From the NCBI RefSeq assembly GCF_026967575.1, contig NZ_CP114054.1, forward strand, positions 682,001 through 746,000: a DNA stretch of 64,000 nucleotides, given 5' to 3'. Under the pieces are notes generated by a model that did no database searches, was not told where the DNA came from, and was given only the letters and a program-made list of their open reading frames with translations. This document shows, in pieces, positions 9,199-18,988 of this stretch. The DNA is from Aurantiacibacter sp. MUD11. GTDB lineage: Bacteria; Pseudomonadota; Alphaproteobacteria; Sphingomonadales; Sphingomonadaceae. Each line of letters opens with the position of its first letter. Within the stretch, counting starts at the first letter, position 1. A program made the position numbers and the translations under genes.

Positions 9199-10373
9199 GC
9201 CAGCCTCCCGAAGTGATTTCCCTCGGCTGCCGTCTCAATATCGCCGAGAGCGAGCGCATCCGCACCCTCCTCGCTGACGAGCGGGACGTGGTTGTGGTCA
9301 ACTCCTGCGCGGTGACGATGGAGGCCGTGCGCCAGACGCGTCAGGCCATCCGCAAGGCACGGCGTGCCCGTCCCGACGCGCGCCTGCTGGTGACCGGCTG
9401 CGCCGCCGATATCGAGCGCGAGCAGCTGGCGGCGATGCCCGAAGTCGACGGGCTGGTGCCGAATACGCAGAAGCTTGATGCCCGCGCGTGGAACGTGCCG
9501 GAACGCACCCAGCCGGTGCCGCCCAAGCACACCCGCGCCTTCATCGCCGTGCAGAACGGCTGCGATCATTCCTGCACTTTTTGCGTCATCCCGCAGGGGC
9601 GCGGCGGCAGCCAGTCGATGACGATTGAAGAGGTACTGAAAGAGGTCGAGCGGCACCTTGACCAGGGCGCACCCGAAGTCGTGCTGACCGGCGTCGACGT
9701 CACCAGCTGGGGCCACGACCTGCCCGGCGCACCGCCGCTGGGCGAACTGGTGCGCGCCGTGCTGGACACCTTCCCCCAGCTCCAGCGGCTGCGCATGTCG
9801 TCGCTCGACGGAGTCGAAATCGATCCACTGCTGTTCGAAATGTTCGCCTCCGAACCGCGCCTGATGCCGCACCTGCACCTGTCCCTGCAGCATGGTGCCG
9901 ACCTGATCCTGAAGCGGATGAAGCGGCGGCACCTACGCCATGACGCCATCGACCTGGTGCAGCGCCTGAAGGATCGTCGTCCCGATCTGGCCATCGGCGC
10001 GGACCTGATCGCCGGCTTCCCGACCGAAACCGAGGAACACCATGCTGACAACAGCTCGATCATCGCCGAGCTGCCGGTCGTGCACGGTCACATCTTCCCC
10101 TATTCGCCGCGGCCCAACACGCCTGCCGCGCGCATGCCGCAGCTGGACCGCGCGCTGATCAAGGCCCGCGCCTCAGATCTGCGCGCTGCCGTCACCAAGG
10201 CCCGCGCCGCGTGGCTGGAAAGCCTTGTGGGCACCCGCCTTACGGTCCTTACCGAGACGGACGGCACGGGCTATGCGGAGAACTTCGCACGGGTCGCGGT
10301 GCCGGAAGGCGCGGCTCCCGGAACCATTGTTACTGTGACGCCCACGCGCGTCGAGGAAGGTTTGCTGCTGTGA
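9195..10373 (+). CDS. mtaB: tRNA t6A37 methylthiotransferase (MtaB type)
   Basis: Radical-SAM methylthiotransferase making ms2t6A in ANN-decoding tRNAs. The N-terminal UPF0004 domain shows its three cluster cysteines (SLGCRLN, NSCAV, TGCAA), and the radical-SAM C-x3-C-x2-C motif is CDHSCTFC. A TRAM-like C-terminus is present. The GTG at 9195 overlaps the dapF stop and puts the family start SLGCRLN near residue 10, so the 8982 frame start was rejected. 392 residues. MtaB is favoured over MiaB from the short N-terminus and the dapF neighbourhood. Confidence 0.9.
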   Translation: MSQPPEVISLGCRLNIAESERIRTLLADERDVVVVNSCAVTMEAVRQTRQAIRKARRARPDARLLVTGCAADIEREQLAAMPEVDGLVPNTQKLDARAWNVPERTQPVPPKHTRAFIAVQNGCDHSCTFCVIPQGRGGSQSMTIEEVLKEVERHLDQGAPEVVLTGVDVTSWGHDLPGAPPLGELVRAVLDTFPQLQRLRMSSLDGVEIDPLLFEMFASEPRLMPHLHLSLQHGADLILKRMKRRHLRHDAIDLVQRLKDRRPDLAIGADLIAGFPTETEEHHADNSSIIAELPVVHGHIFPYSPRPNTPAARMPQLDRALIKARASDLRAAVTKARAAWLESLVGTRLTVLTETDGTGYAENFARVAVPEGAAPGTIVTVTPTRVEEGLLL

Positions 10374-11458
10374 GCAAGAGCTGGACCGAAAGGCTGTTCG
10401 GAGGCTTCCGCAAGACTTCGGACCGCCTGTCCGAGAACCTGTCCGCGGTAGTCGAATCGGCAGAGCCGATCGTCGAGGAAGAGCAGGCGGAAGAGCAGGC
10501 GCCAGAACCAGCTCCCGAACCGGTTGCAGAAGCGGAACCGACTCCGGCTCCTACTCCGGCCCCCGCTACCACGCCTTCGCCGGAGCCTGCCTCCATCGTC
10601 GCCAAGGTCGCCACCACCATGCGCACGGCCAAGCTCGATGATGCGACGCTCGACGAGATCGAGGATGCACTGATCGTCTCGGACCTCGGCCCCAGCGCCG
10701 CTGCCCGCATTCGCGACAAGCTGGCGGAGAAGCGTTTCGGTCTCTCGATCACCGAGCGTGAACTGAAGGAAGCCGTGGCGGAGGAAATCGCCGCCATCCT
10801 GCGTCCCGTCGCCGTACCGCTGGAAATCACCGCCTTCCCGCGCCCGCAAGTGATCCTCGTCATCGGCGTCAACGGCAGCGGCAAGACCACCACCATCGCC
10901 AAGCTCGGCCACTGGCTGAAGGAAGACGATTACAGCGTGATGCTGGCAGCCGGTGACACCTTCCGCGCCGCCGCCATCGGTCAGCTGAAGGTGTGGGCGG
11001 ACCGCATCGGCGCACCGATCATCACCGGGCCCGAAGGCGGCGACCCCGCCTCCATCGTGTTCGACGCAGTGAAGAAGGCGACCGAAATCGGCACCGACGC
11101 GCTGATCGTTGATACTGCAGGTCGCCTGCAGAACAAGCGCGAGCTGATGGACGAACTGGCCAAGATCAGGAAAGTGCTGGGCCGCCTGAATCCAGAGGCA
11201 CCGCATGACGTGATCCTGGTGCTTGACGCCACCAACGGCCAGAATGTCCTCGGCCAGATCGAGATCTTCAAGGAAGTCGCCGGTGTCACCGGCCTGATCA
11301 TGACCAAGCTGGACGGCACGGCCCGCGGCGGCGTGCTCGTGGCTGCGGCAGAGCAGTACGGCTTGCCCATCCATGCCATCGGCGTGGGCGAGACGCTGGA
11401 AGATCTGCGCCCCTTCGATCCCAATCTGGTGGCGCGCGTGATTGCAGGAGTGGCCTGA
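10370..11458 (+). CDS. ftsY: Signal recognition particle receptor FtsY
   Basis: SRP receptor GTPase that docks translating ribosomes at the inner membrane. The N-terminal A region is acidic and Pro/Glu/Ala-rich (about residues 30-75) and is followed by the NG domain with P-loop GVNGSGKTTTIAKLG, DTAGR, and TKLDGTARGG. The GTG start overlaps the mtaB stop (GTGA). 362 residues. Its RNA partner 4.5S RNA is also encoded in this window near 52.3 kb; ffh is not. Confidence 0.96.
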   Translation: MSKSWTERLFGGFRKTSDRLSENLSAVVESAEPIVEEEQAEEQAPEPAPEPVAEAEPTPAPTPAPATTPSPEPASIVAKVATTMRTAKLDDATLDEIEDALIVSDLGPSAAARIRDKLAEKRFGLSITERELKEAVAEEIAAILRPVAVPLEITAFPRPQVILVIGVNGSGKTTTIAKLGHWLKEDDYSVMLAAGDTFRAAAIGQLKVWADRIGAPIITGPEGGDPASIVFDAVKKATEIGTDALIVDTAGRLQNKRELMDELAKIRKVLGRLNPEAPHDVILVLDATNGQNVLGQIEIFKEVAGVTGLIMTKLDGTARGGVLVAAAEQYGLPIHAIGVGETLEDLRPFDPNLVARVIAGVA

Positions 11459-12123
11459 TGGCTGACGAACCCGCCCAGACCGAACCCAAGCAGAAGCCCA
11501 AGTCCGGCTGGCTCAACGTCGCGGTCGACTACGGGCCGCTGCTCGTGTTCTTCCTGGTCTACAAGTACTACTCCCCCGACAATGCCGGGGAGGACACGGC
11601 GGGCGAGATCCTTGCCGTCATCAACGGCACCGGCGCCTTCATCGTCGCCTCGCTGATCGCGCTGGCCGTCAGCAAGCTGCGGCTGGGCAAGGTCAGCCCA
11701 ATGCTGTGGGTTTCGACCACGCTGATTGTCGGTTTCGGCGCGCTGACGATCTACTTCCAGGACGAACGTTTCATCCAGTGGAAGCCGACCATCATTTACG
11801 TGCTCTTCGCCGCCTTCCTGCTGGGTGGCTATGCGCGGGGCAAATCGCTGTTGAAGGTGCTGCTGGAAGCCGCGTTCGAAGGCCTGAGCGACGAGGGCTG
11901 GCTGAAGCTGTCGCGCAACTGGGGCCTGTTCTTCATCGTGCTGGCCGTGGTCAACACCGCCCTGCTGTTCACTGTCAGCTTTGAAACGTGGCTGGCGGCA
12001 AAGCTGTGGCTGTTCCTGCCGCTCACCTTCCTCTTCACCTTCACCCAGGTGCCCATGCTGATGCGGCACGGCCTCTCGCTGGAGGACACCGAGGAAGTCG
12101 TCCAGAACCCGCCCCACGAGTAA
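11458..12123 (+). CDS. yciB: Septation protein A / YciB family inner-membrane protein
   Basis: Multi-span membrane protein with about five to six helices. The N-terminal WLNVAVDYGPLLVFFLVYKY and the FIQWKPTIIYVLFA segment are characteristic of YciB/IspZ, linked to septation and envelope integrity. The ATG shares its last base context with the ftsY stop (TGATG), so translation is coupled. It carries a slightly longer polar N-terminus than E. coli YciB (221 versus about 180 residues). Confidence 0.9.
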   Translation: MADEPAQTEPKQKPKSGWLNVAVDYGPLLVFFLVYKYYSPDNAGEDTAGEILAVINGTGAFIVASLIALAVSKLRLGKVSPMLWVSTTLIVGFGALTIYFQDERFIQWKPTIIYVLFAAFLLGGYARGKSLLKVLLEAAFEGLSDEGWLKLSRNWGLFFIVLAVVNTALLFTVSFETWLAAKLWLFLPLTFLFTFTQVPMLMRHGLSLEDTEEVVQNPPHE

Positions 12124-12127
12124 CCGC

Positions 12128-12529
12128 GTGAGCGCCGATGACCTTTCCGGCCAGTGGAGCGGCGAATACGCCTATCCGCGCGATACCGGTCCGGTCACGC
12201 CGTTCCTTGCCATTATCGAGGACCATGGCGGGCGCCTGACAGGCACCATCATCGAACCGAACACGGTCGAAAGCGGCACGCTGGAAGCCGATCTGGTGGG
12301 TTTGCGCCATGGCACGGGGGTGGACTTCACCAAGACCTACACCCCGGGCGCATCGCGCCACTACTCCCATCCTGTCGATTATGTCGGCAGCGTCAGTGAG
12401 GACGGGCAGGTCATCAAGGGTGTCTGGAGCCTGCTGGACCTCGACGGGACTTTCGTGATGCGGCGCGAGCTGACGCGCGAGGAAATGCTCGAACGAGAGG
12501 CCGAGGTGGCCGAGCCTGTCCGCGACTAG
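12128..12529 (+). CDS. Hypothetical beta-rich small protein
   Basis: Unrecognised 133-residue protein beginning at a GTG four bases after yciB, hence likely the last gene of the dapF operon. It starts LSGQWSGEYAYP, and several alternating hydrophobic strands (FLAIIEDHGGRLTGTIIEP, VIKGVWSLLDLDGTFVMRREL) suggest a small lipocalin- or avidin-like barrel. There is no signal peptide. The C-terminus is a charged Glu/Arg helix. Function unknown. Confidence 0.72.
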   Translation: MSADDLSGQWSGEYAYPRDTGPVTPFLAIIEDHGGRLTGTIIEPNTVESGTLEADLVGLRHGTGVDFTKTYTPGASRHYSHPVDYVGSVSEDGQVIKGVWSLLDLDGTFVMRRELTREEMLEREAEVAEPVRD

Positions 12530-12533
12530 GCGG

Positions 12534-12818
12534 TCAGAAGATGCCCACGGCCAGTTCGGCCCAGACCAGCAGGAAAACGCCGAAGGCGGCTGCCACGGCA
12601 GCCAGACGGAGCGTGCCGCTCAAGGGCAGGCGAAAGAACAGCTCGATCGCGGCACCAAGGCCCAGCAGCAGGCCGCCCATCACCACGAAATCGCCCGGGC
12701 CCCAGGCCACCTCGTCGGTAAACTGCATGGCGATGGCAGGCAGCAACAGCAGCGCTGCCGCGAGTCCCCAACCGGCAAGTCGCCAATGGAAACCTGATCT
12801 TGCAGCCGCTGCGTCCAT
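12534..12818 (-). CDS. Small three-helix membrane protein downstream of kup
   Basis: 94-residue hydrophobic protein with three predicted membrane helices (about residues 14-32, 40-60 and 70-92). The start was placed at ATG 12818 because AGGGAGGT precedes it at good spacing; the longer frame runs antisense-free into kup and was rejected. It begins 11 bp after the kup stop, so it is probably co-transcribed and may act with the potassium transporter. No family recognised. Confidence 0.72.
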   Translation of the reverse strand: MDAAAARSGFHWRLAGWGLAAALLLLPAIAMQFTDEVAWGPGDFVVMGGLLLGLGAAIELFFRLPLSGTLRLAAVAAAFGVFLLVWAELAVGIF

Positions 12819-12829
12819 CGCACACCTCC

Positions 12830-14722
12830 CTAGATTTCGACCTGACTTCCCAATTCTACCACGCGATTGGTCGGCAGGCGGAAGAATTCCATCGGCGTTG
12901 CCGAATTGCGCATCATCCACGCGAACAGCTTCTCGCGCCATACGGCCATGCCGGGCTTGTCCGCCGCCAGCAGCGTCTGCCGGCTGAGGAAGAAGCTGGT
13001 CTGCATCATGTCGAACGGGCCGCCGCACATCTCGCGCCGTTGCAGGGCGGCGGGGACGTCGGTCTCCTGCATGAAGCCATAGCGCAGCACCACGCGGAAG
13101 AAGCCGTCGCCCAGTTCCTCGATCGAGCAGCGATCCGCTTCGTCGATGTAGGGCACGTCCTGGATGGCCACGGTCAGCACCACCACGCGTTCATGCAGCA
13201 CCTTGTTGTGCTTGATATTGTGCAGCAGCGCCGAAGGCGTGCCGGCGGAGGCGGAATTCATGAAGATCGCCGTACCCGGCACGCGCGCCGTGCTGGACCG
13301 GGCCGACTTGGCGAAAATGTCGAGTGGCAGGCCAGCCTCGGTCATGCGGGCGCGCATCAGCTTCCTGCCCTTCGACCAGGTGGTGAGGATAGTGAAGGCG
13401 ATCGCACCCACCATCAGCGGGAACCAGCCGCCATCGGGCACCTTCGTCAGGTTGGCGGCGAAGTAGGCACCATCGACGATGAGGAACACCAGCACGACGG
13501 GAATGGCTATCCACTTGGGCCATTTCCACACGCCGATGAACAGCACCGCCATCAGCAGGGTATCGATTGTCACCGCCCCCGTTACCGCGATGCCATATGC
13601 GCTGGCGAGGTTGGAGGAGTTCTGGAAAGTCAGCACCAGCAGGATCACGGCGCACATCAGCGCCCAGTTGATGATCGGGATGTAGATCTGGCCCGAATGT
13701 TCGTCGCTGGTGTGGCGGATCGACAGGCGCGGCACGAAGCCCAGCTGAATGGCCTGGTGCGTGATCGAGAACGCGCCCGAAATCACTGCCTGGCTGGCGA
13801 TGAAGGTCGCGCAGGTAGCGAGGATCACCAGCGGCAGGCGATAGGCCTCGTCGGCAAGGAAGAAGAACGGGCTCATGATGGCCTCTTCCGCTGCTGCATC
13901 GGGCAGGCCGAGAATCATCGCACCCTGGCCGAAGTAGTTGAGCAACAGGCAGGGCATGACGAACCCGAACCAGGACAGCTTCATCGGGCCGCGGCCGAAG
14001 TGGCCCATGTCGGAATAGAGCGCTTCTGCACCGGTCACGGCCAGCACCACGGAGCCCAGGGCGAGGAAGGCAAAGACCTTGTCGGTGATGAAGAACTGGA
14101 TCGCGTACCACGGGTTCAGCGCCCAGAGGATTTCCGGCGTACCGAAGATCTGCACGATCCCGAGAAAAGCGATGACCGTGAAGTAGATCATCATCACCGG
14201 TGCAAACAGCGCACCGACCTTGGCCGTGCCGCGCTTCTGCAGGATGAACAGGAAGATCAGCAACACCAGCGCAATCGGGATGACGAAGGGGTCCAGCCGG
14301 TGGTCCACCACCGTCAGGCCTTCCACCGCAGAAAGCACTGAAATTGCGGGCGTAATCATGCTGTCGCCGTAGAACAACGCGGTCGCGAAGACGCCCAGCA
14401 GAACGATCAGCCAGCCGTAATTGGTCTTGCCCAAGCTACGCGAAAGCAGCGCGACGAGAGCAAGACTGCCACCCTGCCCGTTATTGTCCGCGCGCATCAG
14501 AATGGTGACGTACTGGATCGCCACGACCAGCGTCATCGACCAGAAGATCAGGCTGACAACGCCCAGCACGTGCAGGTCGTCGATCGGCAGGCTGTGTGCC
14601 CCACGGAAAGTCTCGCGGAATGCGTAGAGCGGACTCGTACCGATATCGCCGAAAACGATGCCAATGGCACCGGCGGCGAGCTTCAACTTGGCTGATTCCC
14701 GGTCTTGTCCGGCTGCGCTCAT
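12830..14722 (-). CDS. kup: KUP-family potassium uptake transporter
   Basis: 630-residue K+/H+ symporter. It starts with a short polar tail, then [20 protein letters not shown], the KUP signature. Roughly twelve membrane helices follow, with a cytoplasmic C-terminal domain after about residue 450. A small membrane-protein gene follows within 11 bp. Takes up potassium at low external concentration, with proton coupling (family knowledge). Confidence 0.96.
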   Translation of the reverse strand: MSAAGQDRESAKLKLAAGAIGIVFGDIGTSPLYAFRETFRGAHSLPIDDLHVLGVVSLIFWSMTLVVAIQYVTILMRADNNGQGGSLALVALLSRSLGKTNYGWLIVLLGVFATALFYGDSMITPAISVLSAVEGLTVVDHRLDPFVIPIALVLLIFLFILQKRGTAKVGALFAPVMMIYFTVIAFLGIVQIFGTPEILWALNPWYAIQFFITDKVFAFLALGSVVLAVTGAEALYSDMGHFGRGPMKLSWFGFVMPCLLLNYFGQGAMILGLPDAAAEEAIMSPFFFLADEAYRLPLVILATCATFIASQAVISGAFSITHQAIQLGFVPRLSIRHTSDEHSGQIYIPIINWALMCAVILLVLTFQNSSNLASAYGIAVTGAVTIDTLLMAVLFIGVWKWPKWIAIPVVLVFLIVDGAYFAANLTKVPDGGWFPLMVGAIAFTILTTWSKGRKLMRARMTEAGLPLDIFAKSARSSTARVPGTAIFMNSASAGTPSALLHNIKHNKVLHERVVVLTVAIQDVPYIDEADRCSIEELGDGFFRVVLRYGFMQETDVPAALQRREMCGGPFDMMQTSFFLSRQTLLAADKPGMAVWREKLFAWMMRNSATPMEFFRLPTNRVVELGSQVEI

Positions 14723-14814
14723 ATGGATTTAAAGCCCATCTGGCCCTTTCTCGGGCAGCGAAGCGGCGGCGTTAGCAGCAGCGCGCACGCCTCGCAACAT
14801 ATTGCAGCGCAGCA

Positions 14815-15489
14815 TTACTCTGCGCCGTCCTCCGGCGGGACAGCTTCAGCCTGCGCGGCAGCGTTCATCGCCCCCAGCATTCCGTCGAGTCGCGACAGGC
14901 GCTCTTCCAGACCTGCCCGGCCCTCGGCATCCTCAGGCCCGGATTCCAGCGTCTCGCGCCATACCTGCCGTGCTTCCATCAGCCGGCCCTGCTGAACCAG
15001 CGACACCCCAAGGAAATAGCCGGGAGCGAGGCTGTCGGGCTTGACCGTGGCGGCACGCTGGTAGGCATAGAGCGCAGCCTGCGTCAGGTAGCCGTCGGCA
15101 TGTTCGGTAAGCGCGATGCCCTGTGCCAGCCAGGCCTCGAAATCCTGCGGGTTCTCTCGCGTGACGCCAGCCAGCATCCGCGCCGCCTCTTCATAGCGAC
15201 CGCGCCGGGCCATGGCGTCGGACGTCACCATGAACTGCGACGGTGACCAGTCGCGCTGCGGCACGAATTCGCGGCGGGCGGCAACGACATCGAATGCCTG
15301 CTCCTGCTGCGCCTCGTCGGCGGACTTGGGCGCGGCGGGCAAATCGGGGCTGGCCTGCAGCGCATATCCCGCCAGGCCGAAGCCGAGCGCGGCCAGCAGG
15401 CTGGTCCACAGGTTACGCGCAAGGCCGAAGCCGAAGGCAGCGAGCGCGAAGGCGACCAGCGCCAGGGCGATGACAGCGAGCCAGGTCAT
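14815..15489 (-). CDS. ccmI: CcmI-like TPR apocytochrome c chaperone
   Basis: Last gene of the ccm operon. Two N-terminal membrane segments (residues 2-24 and 29-46) are followed by a periplasmic TPR region (MARRGRYEEAARML ... YAYQRAATVKPDSLAPGYFLG). This matches CcmI/CycH, which delivers apocytochrome c to the haem ligase. At 224 residues it is shorter than two-domain CcmI proteins and lacks a long C-terminal domain. The start overlaps the ccmH stop by four bases. Confidence 0.85.
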   Translation of the reverse strand: MTWLAVIALALVAFALAAFGFGLARNLWTSLLAALGFGLAGYALQASPDLPAAPKSADEAQQEQAFDVVAARREFVPQRDWSPSQFMVTSDAMARRGRYEEAARMLAGVTRENPQDFEAWLAQGIALTEHADGYLTQAALYAYQRAATVKPDSLAPGYFLGVSLVQQGRLMEARQVWRETLESGPEDAEGRAGLEERLSRLDGMLGAMNAAAQAEAVPPEDGAE

Positions 15490-15908
15490 GCGTCTTCCTG
15501 CTTTCCGCCGCGTCCGACACGGCGCAACAACACGGTGCCCGCCAGCAGCAGCAGCACGATGGGGATCGCGAACAGCGGCCAGGTCGTCTCGCTGATCTGC
15601 GGCTCGTAGCTAACATAGTCGCCATAGCGCGACACCAGCCAGGCGCGGATTTCGTCGGGGCTCTCGCCGGCCTCGATCCGCGAACGGACCTGGTGGCGCA
15701 TGTCGCCCGCCATGGGTGCATCGCTGTCGGCGATGGACTGGCTCTGACACTTGAGACAGCGCAGCGTCTCCATCAGCTCACGCGCCTGTTGTTCCTGCGC
15801 CGGGTCTTCCAGCTGGGTGTAGGCATAGGGCGCGGGCGGCATGCGGTCCTGCGCCGCAACCGGCACGGAGATGGCGAGCGCCAGCAAGGTGGCGAACCAG
15901 CGGATCAT
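15486..15908 (-). CDS. ccmH: Cytochrome c maturation thioredoxin-like protein CcmH (CycL)
   Basis: 140-residue periplasmic protein with a cleavable-type signal (to VAAQ, residue 20), the redox motif LRCLKC (C51, C54) followed by QSQSIADSDAPMA, and one C-terminal membrane anchor. It reduces apocytochrome c cysteines for haem attachment. It overlaps ccmG upstream and ccmI downstream by four bases each. Confidence 0.94.
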   Translation of the reverse strand: MIRWFATLLALAISVPVAAQDRMPPAPYAYTQLEDPAQEQQARELMETLRCLKCQSQSIADSDAPMAGDMRHQVRSRIEAGESPDEIRAWLVSRYGDYVSYEPQISETTWPLFAIPIVLLLLAGTVLLRRVGRGGKQEDA

Positions 15909-16441
15909 GCGCCAGCCTTCCGCAGTTCTTCCAGCAGCACCGCTACGTCATCTTCGCGGATGTCGCCGATGTGCTGGTAGGTGATGCGCCCTTCCCCATC
16001 GATCACGAAGGTCTCCGGCACGCCGGAGGAACCGATGGACAGCTGCACTTCGGAAATGTCGTCGCGTCCGATGCGCGTGAAGGGATTGCCGTAGATCGCC
16101 AGGAAGCGCTCGACGTCTTCGGGCCGGTCGCGAATGGCGACGGCGACGATATTGGCACCGGCGCGCTCCAGCTCCTCCAGCTGCGGCGCCTCGGCCGCAC
16201 AGGGGATGCACCAGCTGGCAAACACATTGAGCAACCGTGGCTCCCCGTCCGCCAGGTCCACGCTGGAAAGGCCCGGACGGCTTTCGACGATGGCCGGCAG
16301 GTCGAACGCAGGGATCTGCTCGCCCACCATGGCGCTTTCGACGAATTCATCCTTCGGCTGCGTCAGCTGGTAGGCGAACAGGCCAAACAGCGCGGCAGCG
16401 AAGCCGACGATGATCCAGAGCGAGTAACGCAGGCGTTTCAT
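15905..16441 (-). CDS. ccmG: Thiol:disulfide interchange protein CcmG/DsbE
   Basis: 178-residue membrane-anchored periplasmic thioredoxin (anchor about residues 7-25) with active site WCIPC (C78, C81) and the C-terminal cis-proline region GSSGVPETFVID. It passes electrons to CcmH and apocytochrome c. Four-base overlaps with ccmF and ccmH indicate coupled translation. Confidence 0.95.
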   Translation of the reverse strand: MKRLRYSLWIIVGFAAALFGLFAYQLTQPKDEFVESAMVGEQIPAFDLPAIVESRPGLSSVDLADGEPRLLNVFASWCIPCAAEAPQLEELERAGANIVAVAIRDRPEDVERFLAIYGNPFTRIGRDDISEVQLSIGSSGVPETFVIDGEGRITYQHIGDIREDDVAVLLEELRKAGA

Positions 16442-18393
16442 GCGACGGCCACCTCTTCCTCGTCAGGCAGGTTCTCGCCGGCCTTGGCCGCGGCGCGGCG
16501 ACGCAGGTCACCCACGACACGCCCGACCAGCGCCAGTGCGCCACCCAGCGCGATCAGCAGGCCGCCATACCAGATGAAGGTGACGAACGGCTTCCACCAC
16601 AGGCGCAGCTGCCAGCGACCATCCTCTGCCATGTTGCCGATGGCGACATAGAGCTGCCCGTTCCAGCGAGTGACGAGCGCGACTTCGCTGGTCTCCTGCG
16701 GGGGAGCCCAGAAACTGCGTGACTGCGGGAAGGTCTCGATCGCGCGCCCGCCCTCGTAGGATACGAAGAGGTCGCCCTGCATGGCTGTCCAGTTCGGGCC
16801 GGCCACGGGGCTGACCGAGGCAAGCGTGGCTTCCCACGGGCCCACGTCCACCGTGTCACCCGGATTGGCCGCCACCAGCCGTTCCTGCTGGAAGGCAGTG
16901 TCGGCGGCCATGCCGAACAGCGCGACAGCAACGCCGAAATGCGCCACGCACATGCCCCAGATCGCCAGCGGAGTGCGGCGCAGGCTGCGACCACGCAGCG
17001 GCATGAAGCTGGCCACGCCCACGGCAATCGCCAGCACCAGCCCCAGCAGCGGCAGGATATCGATGTCGCCCAGCGCGATGACCAGTACCAGCACGCCGAC
17101 GGCCACCGCACCGGTGATCGCCACCGGCAGCTTGATTCGCGCGAACTCGTCCTTGCGCCAGCGCAGTAGCGGGCCGACCGCCAGCACCACCAGCATGGGC
17201 AGGAAGAAGATCGCCCCCACCGGGTTGAAGTACGGCGGACCGACGGAGACGCGCACGTCGAAAGCCTCGGTCAGCAGCGGGTAAAGCGTGCCCAGCAATA
17301 CGATGCCGAGGATCGCCGACAGCGCGACGTTGTTGAACACCAGCGCGCCTTCGCGGCTGAGGATGGAGAAACGCTCCCCTTCCGCCACGGTATTGGCGCG
17401 CAGGGCGAAAACCACCAGAGCGCCACCGATATACAGCACCAGCAGCGCAAGGATGAAGCTGCCGCGCTCCGGATCGACGGCAAAGGCATGCACCGAGGTG
17501 AGGACGCCCGAGCGGACGAGGAAGGTGCCGACCATGCTCATGGAGAAGGCGACCACGCCCAGCATGATCGTCCAAGTGCGCAAGGCGTCGCGCGCAGCGA
17601 GCACGCTGGCCGAATGCAGCAACGCCGTCGCGGCCAGCCACGGCATCAGCGAAGCATTCTCCACCGGGTCCCAGAACCACCAGCCGCCCCAACCCAGTTC
17701 GTAGTAAGCCCAGTAGGAACCGGCGGTGATGCCAATAGTGAGGAAGATCCACGCTGCCAGCACCCAAGGGCGCATGACGCGAGCGAAATCGGGGGTGACA
17801 TTGCGCGTCAGCAGCGCGCCAACGGCAAAGCTGAATGCCACCGACAGGCCGACGTAGCCGATGTAGAGCGTGGGCGGGTGGAAGGCGAGGCCGATATCCT
17901 GCAGCAGCGGATTGAGGCCGTTACCCTCCGCCGGAGCGGGCGAGATGCGCTCGAACGGGTTGGAGGAAAGCAGCAGGAAGGCATAGAAGCCGAGACCAAC
18001 GAAAGCCTGCGCGCCAAGCGTCGCCATCATCGTCTTTTCAGGGAGGCGCCGTTCGATCAGCGCAATGGCACCGCCGGCTATTGCCATGACGGTGATCCAC
18101 AGCAGCATCGAACCTTCGTGGTTGCCCCACGCGCCCGAGAGTTTGAAGATCAACGGCTTCATCGAGTGCGAATTGCTGGTGACCAGCTTCACCGACAGGT
18201 CGGTGACGGCGAACACCCACAACAGCGCGGCGAAGGCGATCGCGCAAAGCAATGCCTGCAGCATGGCGGCAGGCCGCACCAGCGCGGTGACTTCGTTCTC
18301 CGCATCGCGCGCGCCAATGAAGCCGCCCAGCAATTGCAACACGGCCAGCGCGGCGGCCAGCCACAGGGCAGCAAGACCGATTTCGGCAATCAT
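16438..18393 (-). CDS. ccmF: Haem lyase subunit CcmF
   Basis: 651-residue polytopic protein of the haem ligase. It contains the Trp-rich WWD haem-handling segment (GWGGWWFWDPVENASLMPWL, about residues 229-248), conserved periplasmic histidines, and about fifteen membrane helices with a large C-terminal periplasmic loop. Full length for the family. Embedded in the ccmC-to-ccmI operon by start-stop overlaps. Confidence 0.96.
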   Translation of the reverse strand: MIAEIGLAALWLAAALAVLQLLGGFIGARDAENEVTALVRPAAMLQALLCAIAFAALLWVFAVTDLSVKLVTSNSHSMKPLIFKLSGAWGNHEGSMLLWITVMAIAGGAIALIERRLPEKTMMATLGAQAFVGLGFYAFLLLSSNPFERISPAPAEGNGLNPLLQDIGLAFHPPTLYIGYVGLSVAFSFAVGALLTRNVTPDFARVMRPWVLAAWIFLTIGITAGSYWAYYELGWGGWWFWDPVENASLMPWLAATALLHSASVLAARDALRTWTIMLGVVAFSMSMVGTFLVRSGVLTSVHAFAVDPERGSFILALLVLYIGGALVVFALRANTVAEGERFSILSREGALVFNNVALSAILGIVLLGTLYPLLTEAFDVRVSVGPPYFNPVGAIFFLPMLVVLAVGPLLRWRKDEFARIKLPVAITGAVAVGVLVLVIALGDIDILPLLGLVLAIAVGVASFMPLRGRSLRRTPLAIWGMCVAHFGVAVALFGMAADTAFQQERLVAANPGDTVDVGPWEATLASVSPVAGPNWTAMQGDLFVSYEGGRAIETFPQSRSFWAPPQETSEVALVTRWNGQLYVAIGNMAEDGRWQLRLWWKPFVTFIWYGGLLIALGGALALVGRVVGDLRRRAAAKAGENLPDEEEVAVA

Positions 18394-18851
18394 TCGACGG
18401 TCGCTTCCAGCTCCTCGCGCATTTCTGCGGTGGTCATCCCCTCCAGCTCGCGCGGCATGTAGTTCTCGTCATGCTTGGCCAGCAGGTTGCTGGCCACGAA
18501 GACACCGTCGGCCCGCATGGCGCCCTCCGCCACCACGCCGGAGCCTTCGACGAACAGGTCGGGCACGATGCCGGTGTAGGTGACGGGCACCCTCGCCTCG
18601 CCATCCTGTACCACGAATTCCACCGTGATGCCGTCCGCCGCGGTCTGGATCGAGCCGTTCTCCACCATGCCGCCAAGACGGATGGCTTGCCCCGGCTCGG
18701 GCGGAGAGGCGGCGATATCGGCAGGTACATAGAAGTAGTTTGCCTGGTTGCGCAGCGCATAGGCGGCCAGCAGGCCGGCGCCGACGATGGCGATGAGGGC
18801 GATGACCAGCAGGACCAGCCGCTGGTGTTTGGGTTTGAGACCTGTCGTCAT
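18390..18851 (-). CDS. ccmE: Haem chaperone CcmE
   Basis: 153-residue periplasmic haem chaperone with one N-terminal anchor (about residues 11-32) and an OB-fold. The covalent haem-binding histidine is H127 in LLAKHDENYMP, with Y131 as the axial ligand expected for the family. The acidic C-terminal tail is typical. The gene overlaps ccmD and ccmF by four bases. Confidence 0.96.
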   Translation of the reverse strand: MTTGLKPKHQRLVLLVIALIAIVGAGLLAAYALRNQANYFYVPADIAASPPEPGQAIRLGGMVENGSIQTAADGITVEFVVQDGEARVPVTYTGIVPDLFVEGSGVVAEGAMRADGVFVASNLLAKHDENYMPRELEGMTTAEMREELEATVE

Positions 18852-18988
18852 TTCTTCTTTGCCTTGTCGCGGCGTTCCTCTGCCCGGCGCATGGCGGCAA
18901 AGCTGAGTCCTACCAGCAGCGCCGTGCCGACCACGGTAAGGCCGAATGCCGCATTCACGAACAACATCTGGTCAAGGGCTTCCCTCAT
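18848..18988 (-). CDS. ccmD: Haem exporter small subunit CcmD
   Basis: 46-residue protein hidden in a longer open frame. The ATG at 18988 overlaps the ccmC stop and its stop overlaps ccmE, which fixes the limits. One membrane helix (about residues 9-31) with a basic C-terminal tail (RRAEERRDKAKKK) is the CcmD pattern. It is needed to release holo-CcmE from the CcmABC complex. Confidence 0.88.
   Translation of the reverse strand: MREALDQMLFVNAAFGLTVVGTALLVGLSFAAMRRAEERRDKAKKK

Noticed and set aside
12800..14341. 513-codon open frame opposite kup
   Set aside because: Antisense shadow; His/Asp/Gly/Gln-rich translation with no family resemblance.
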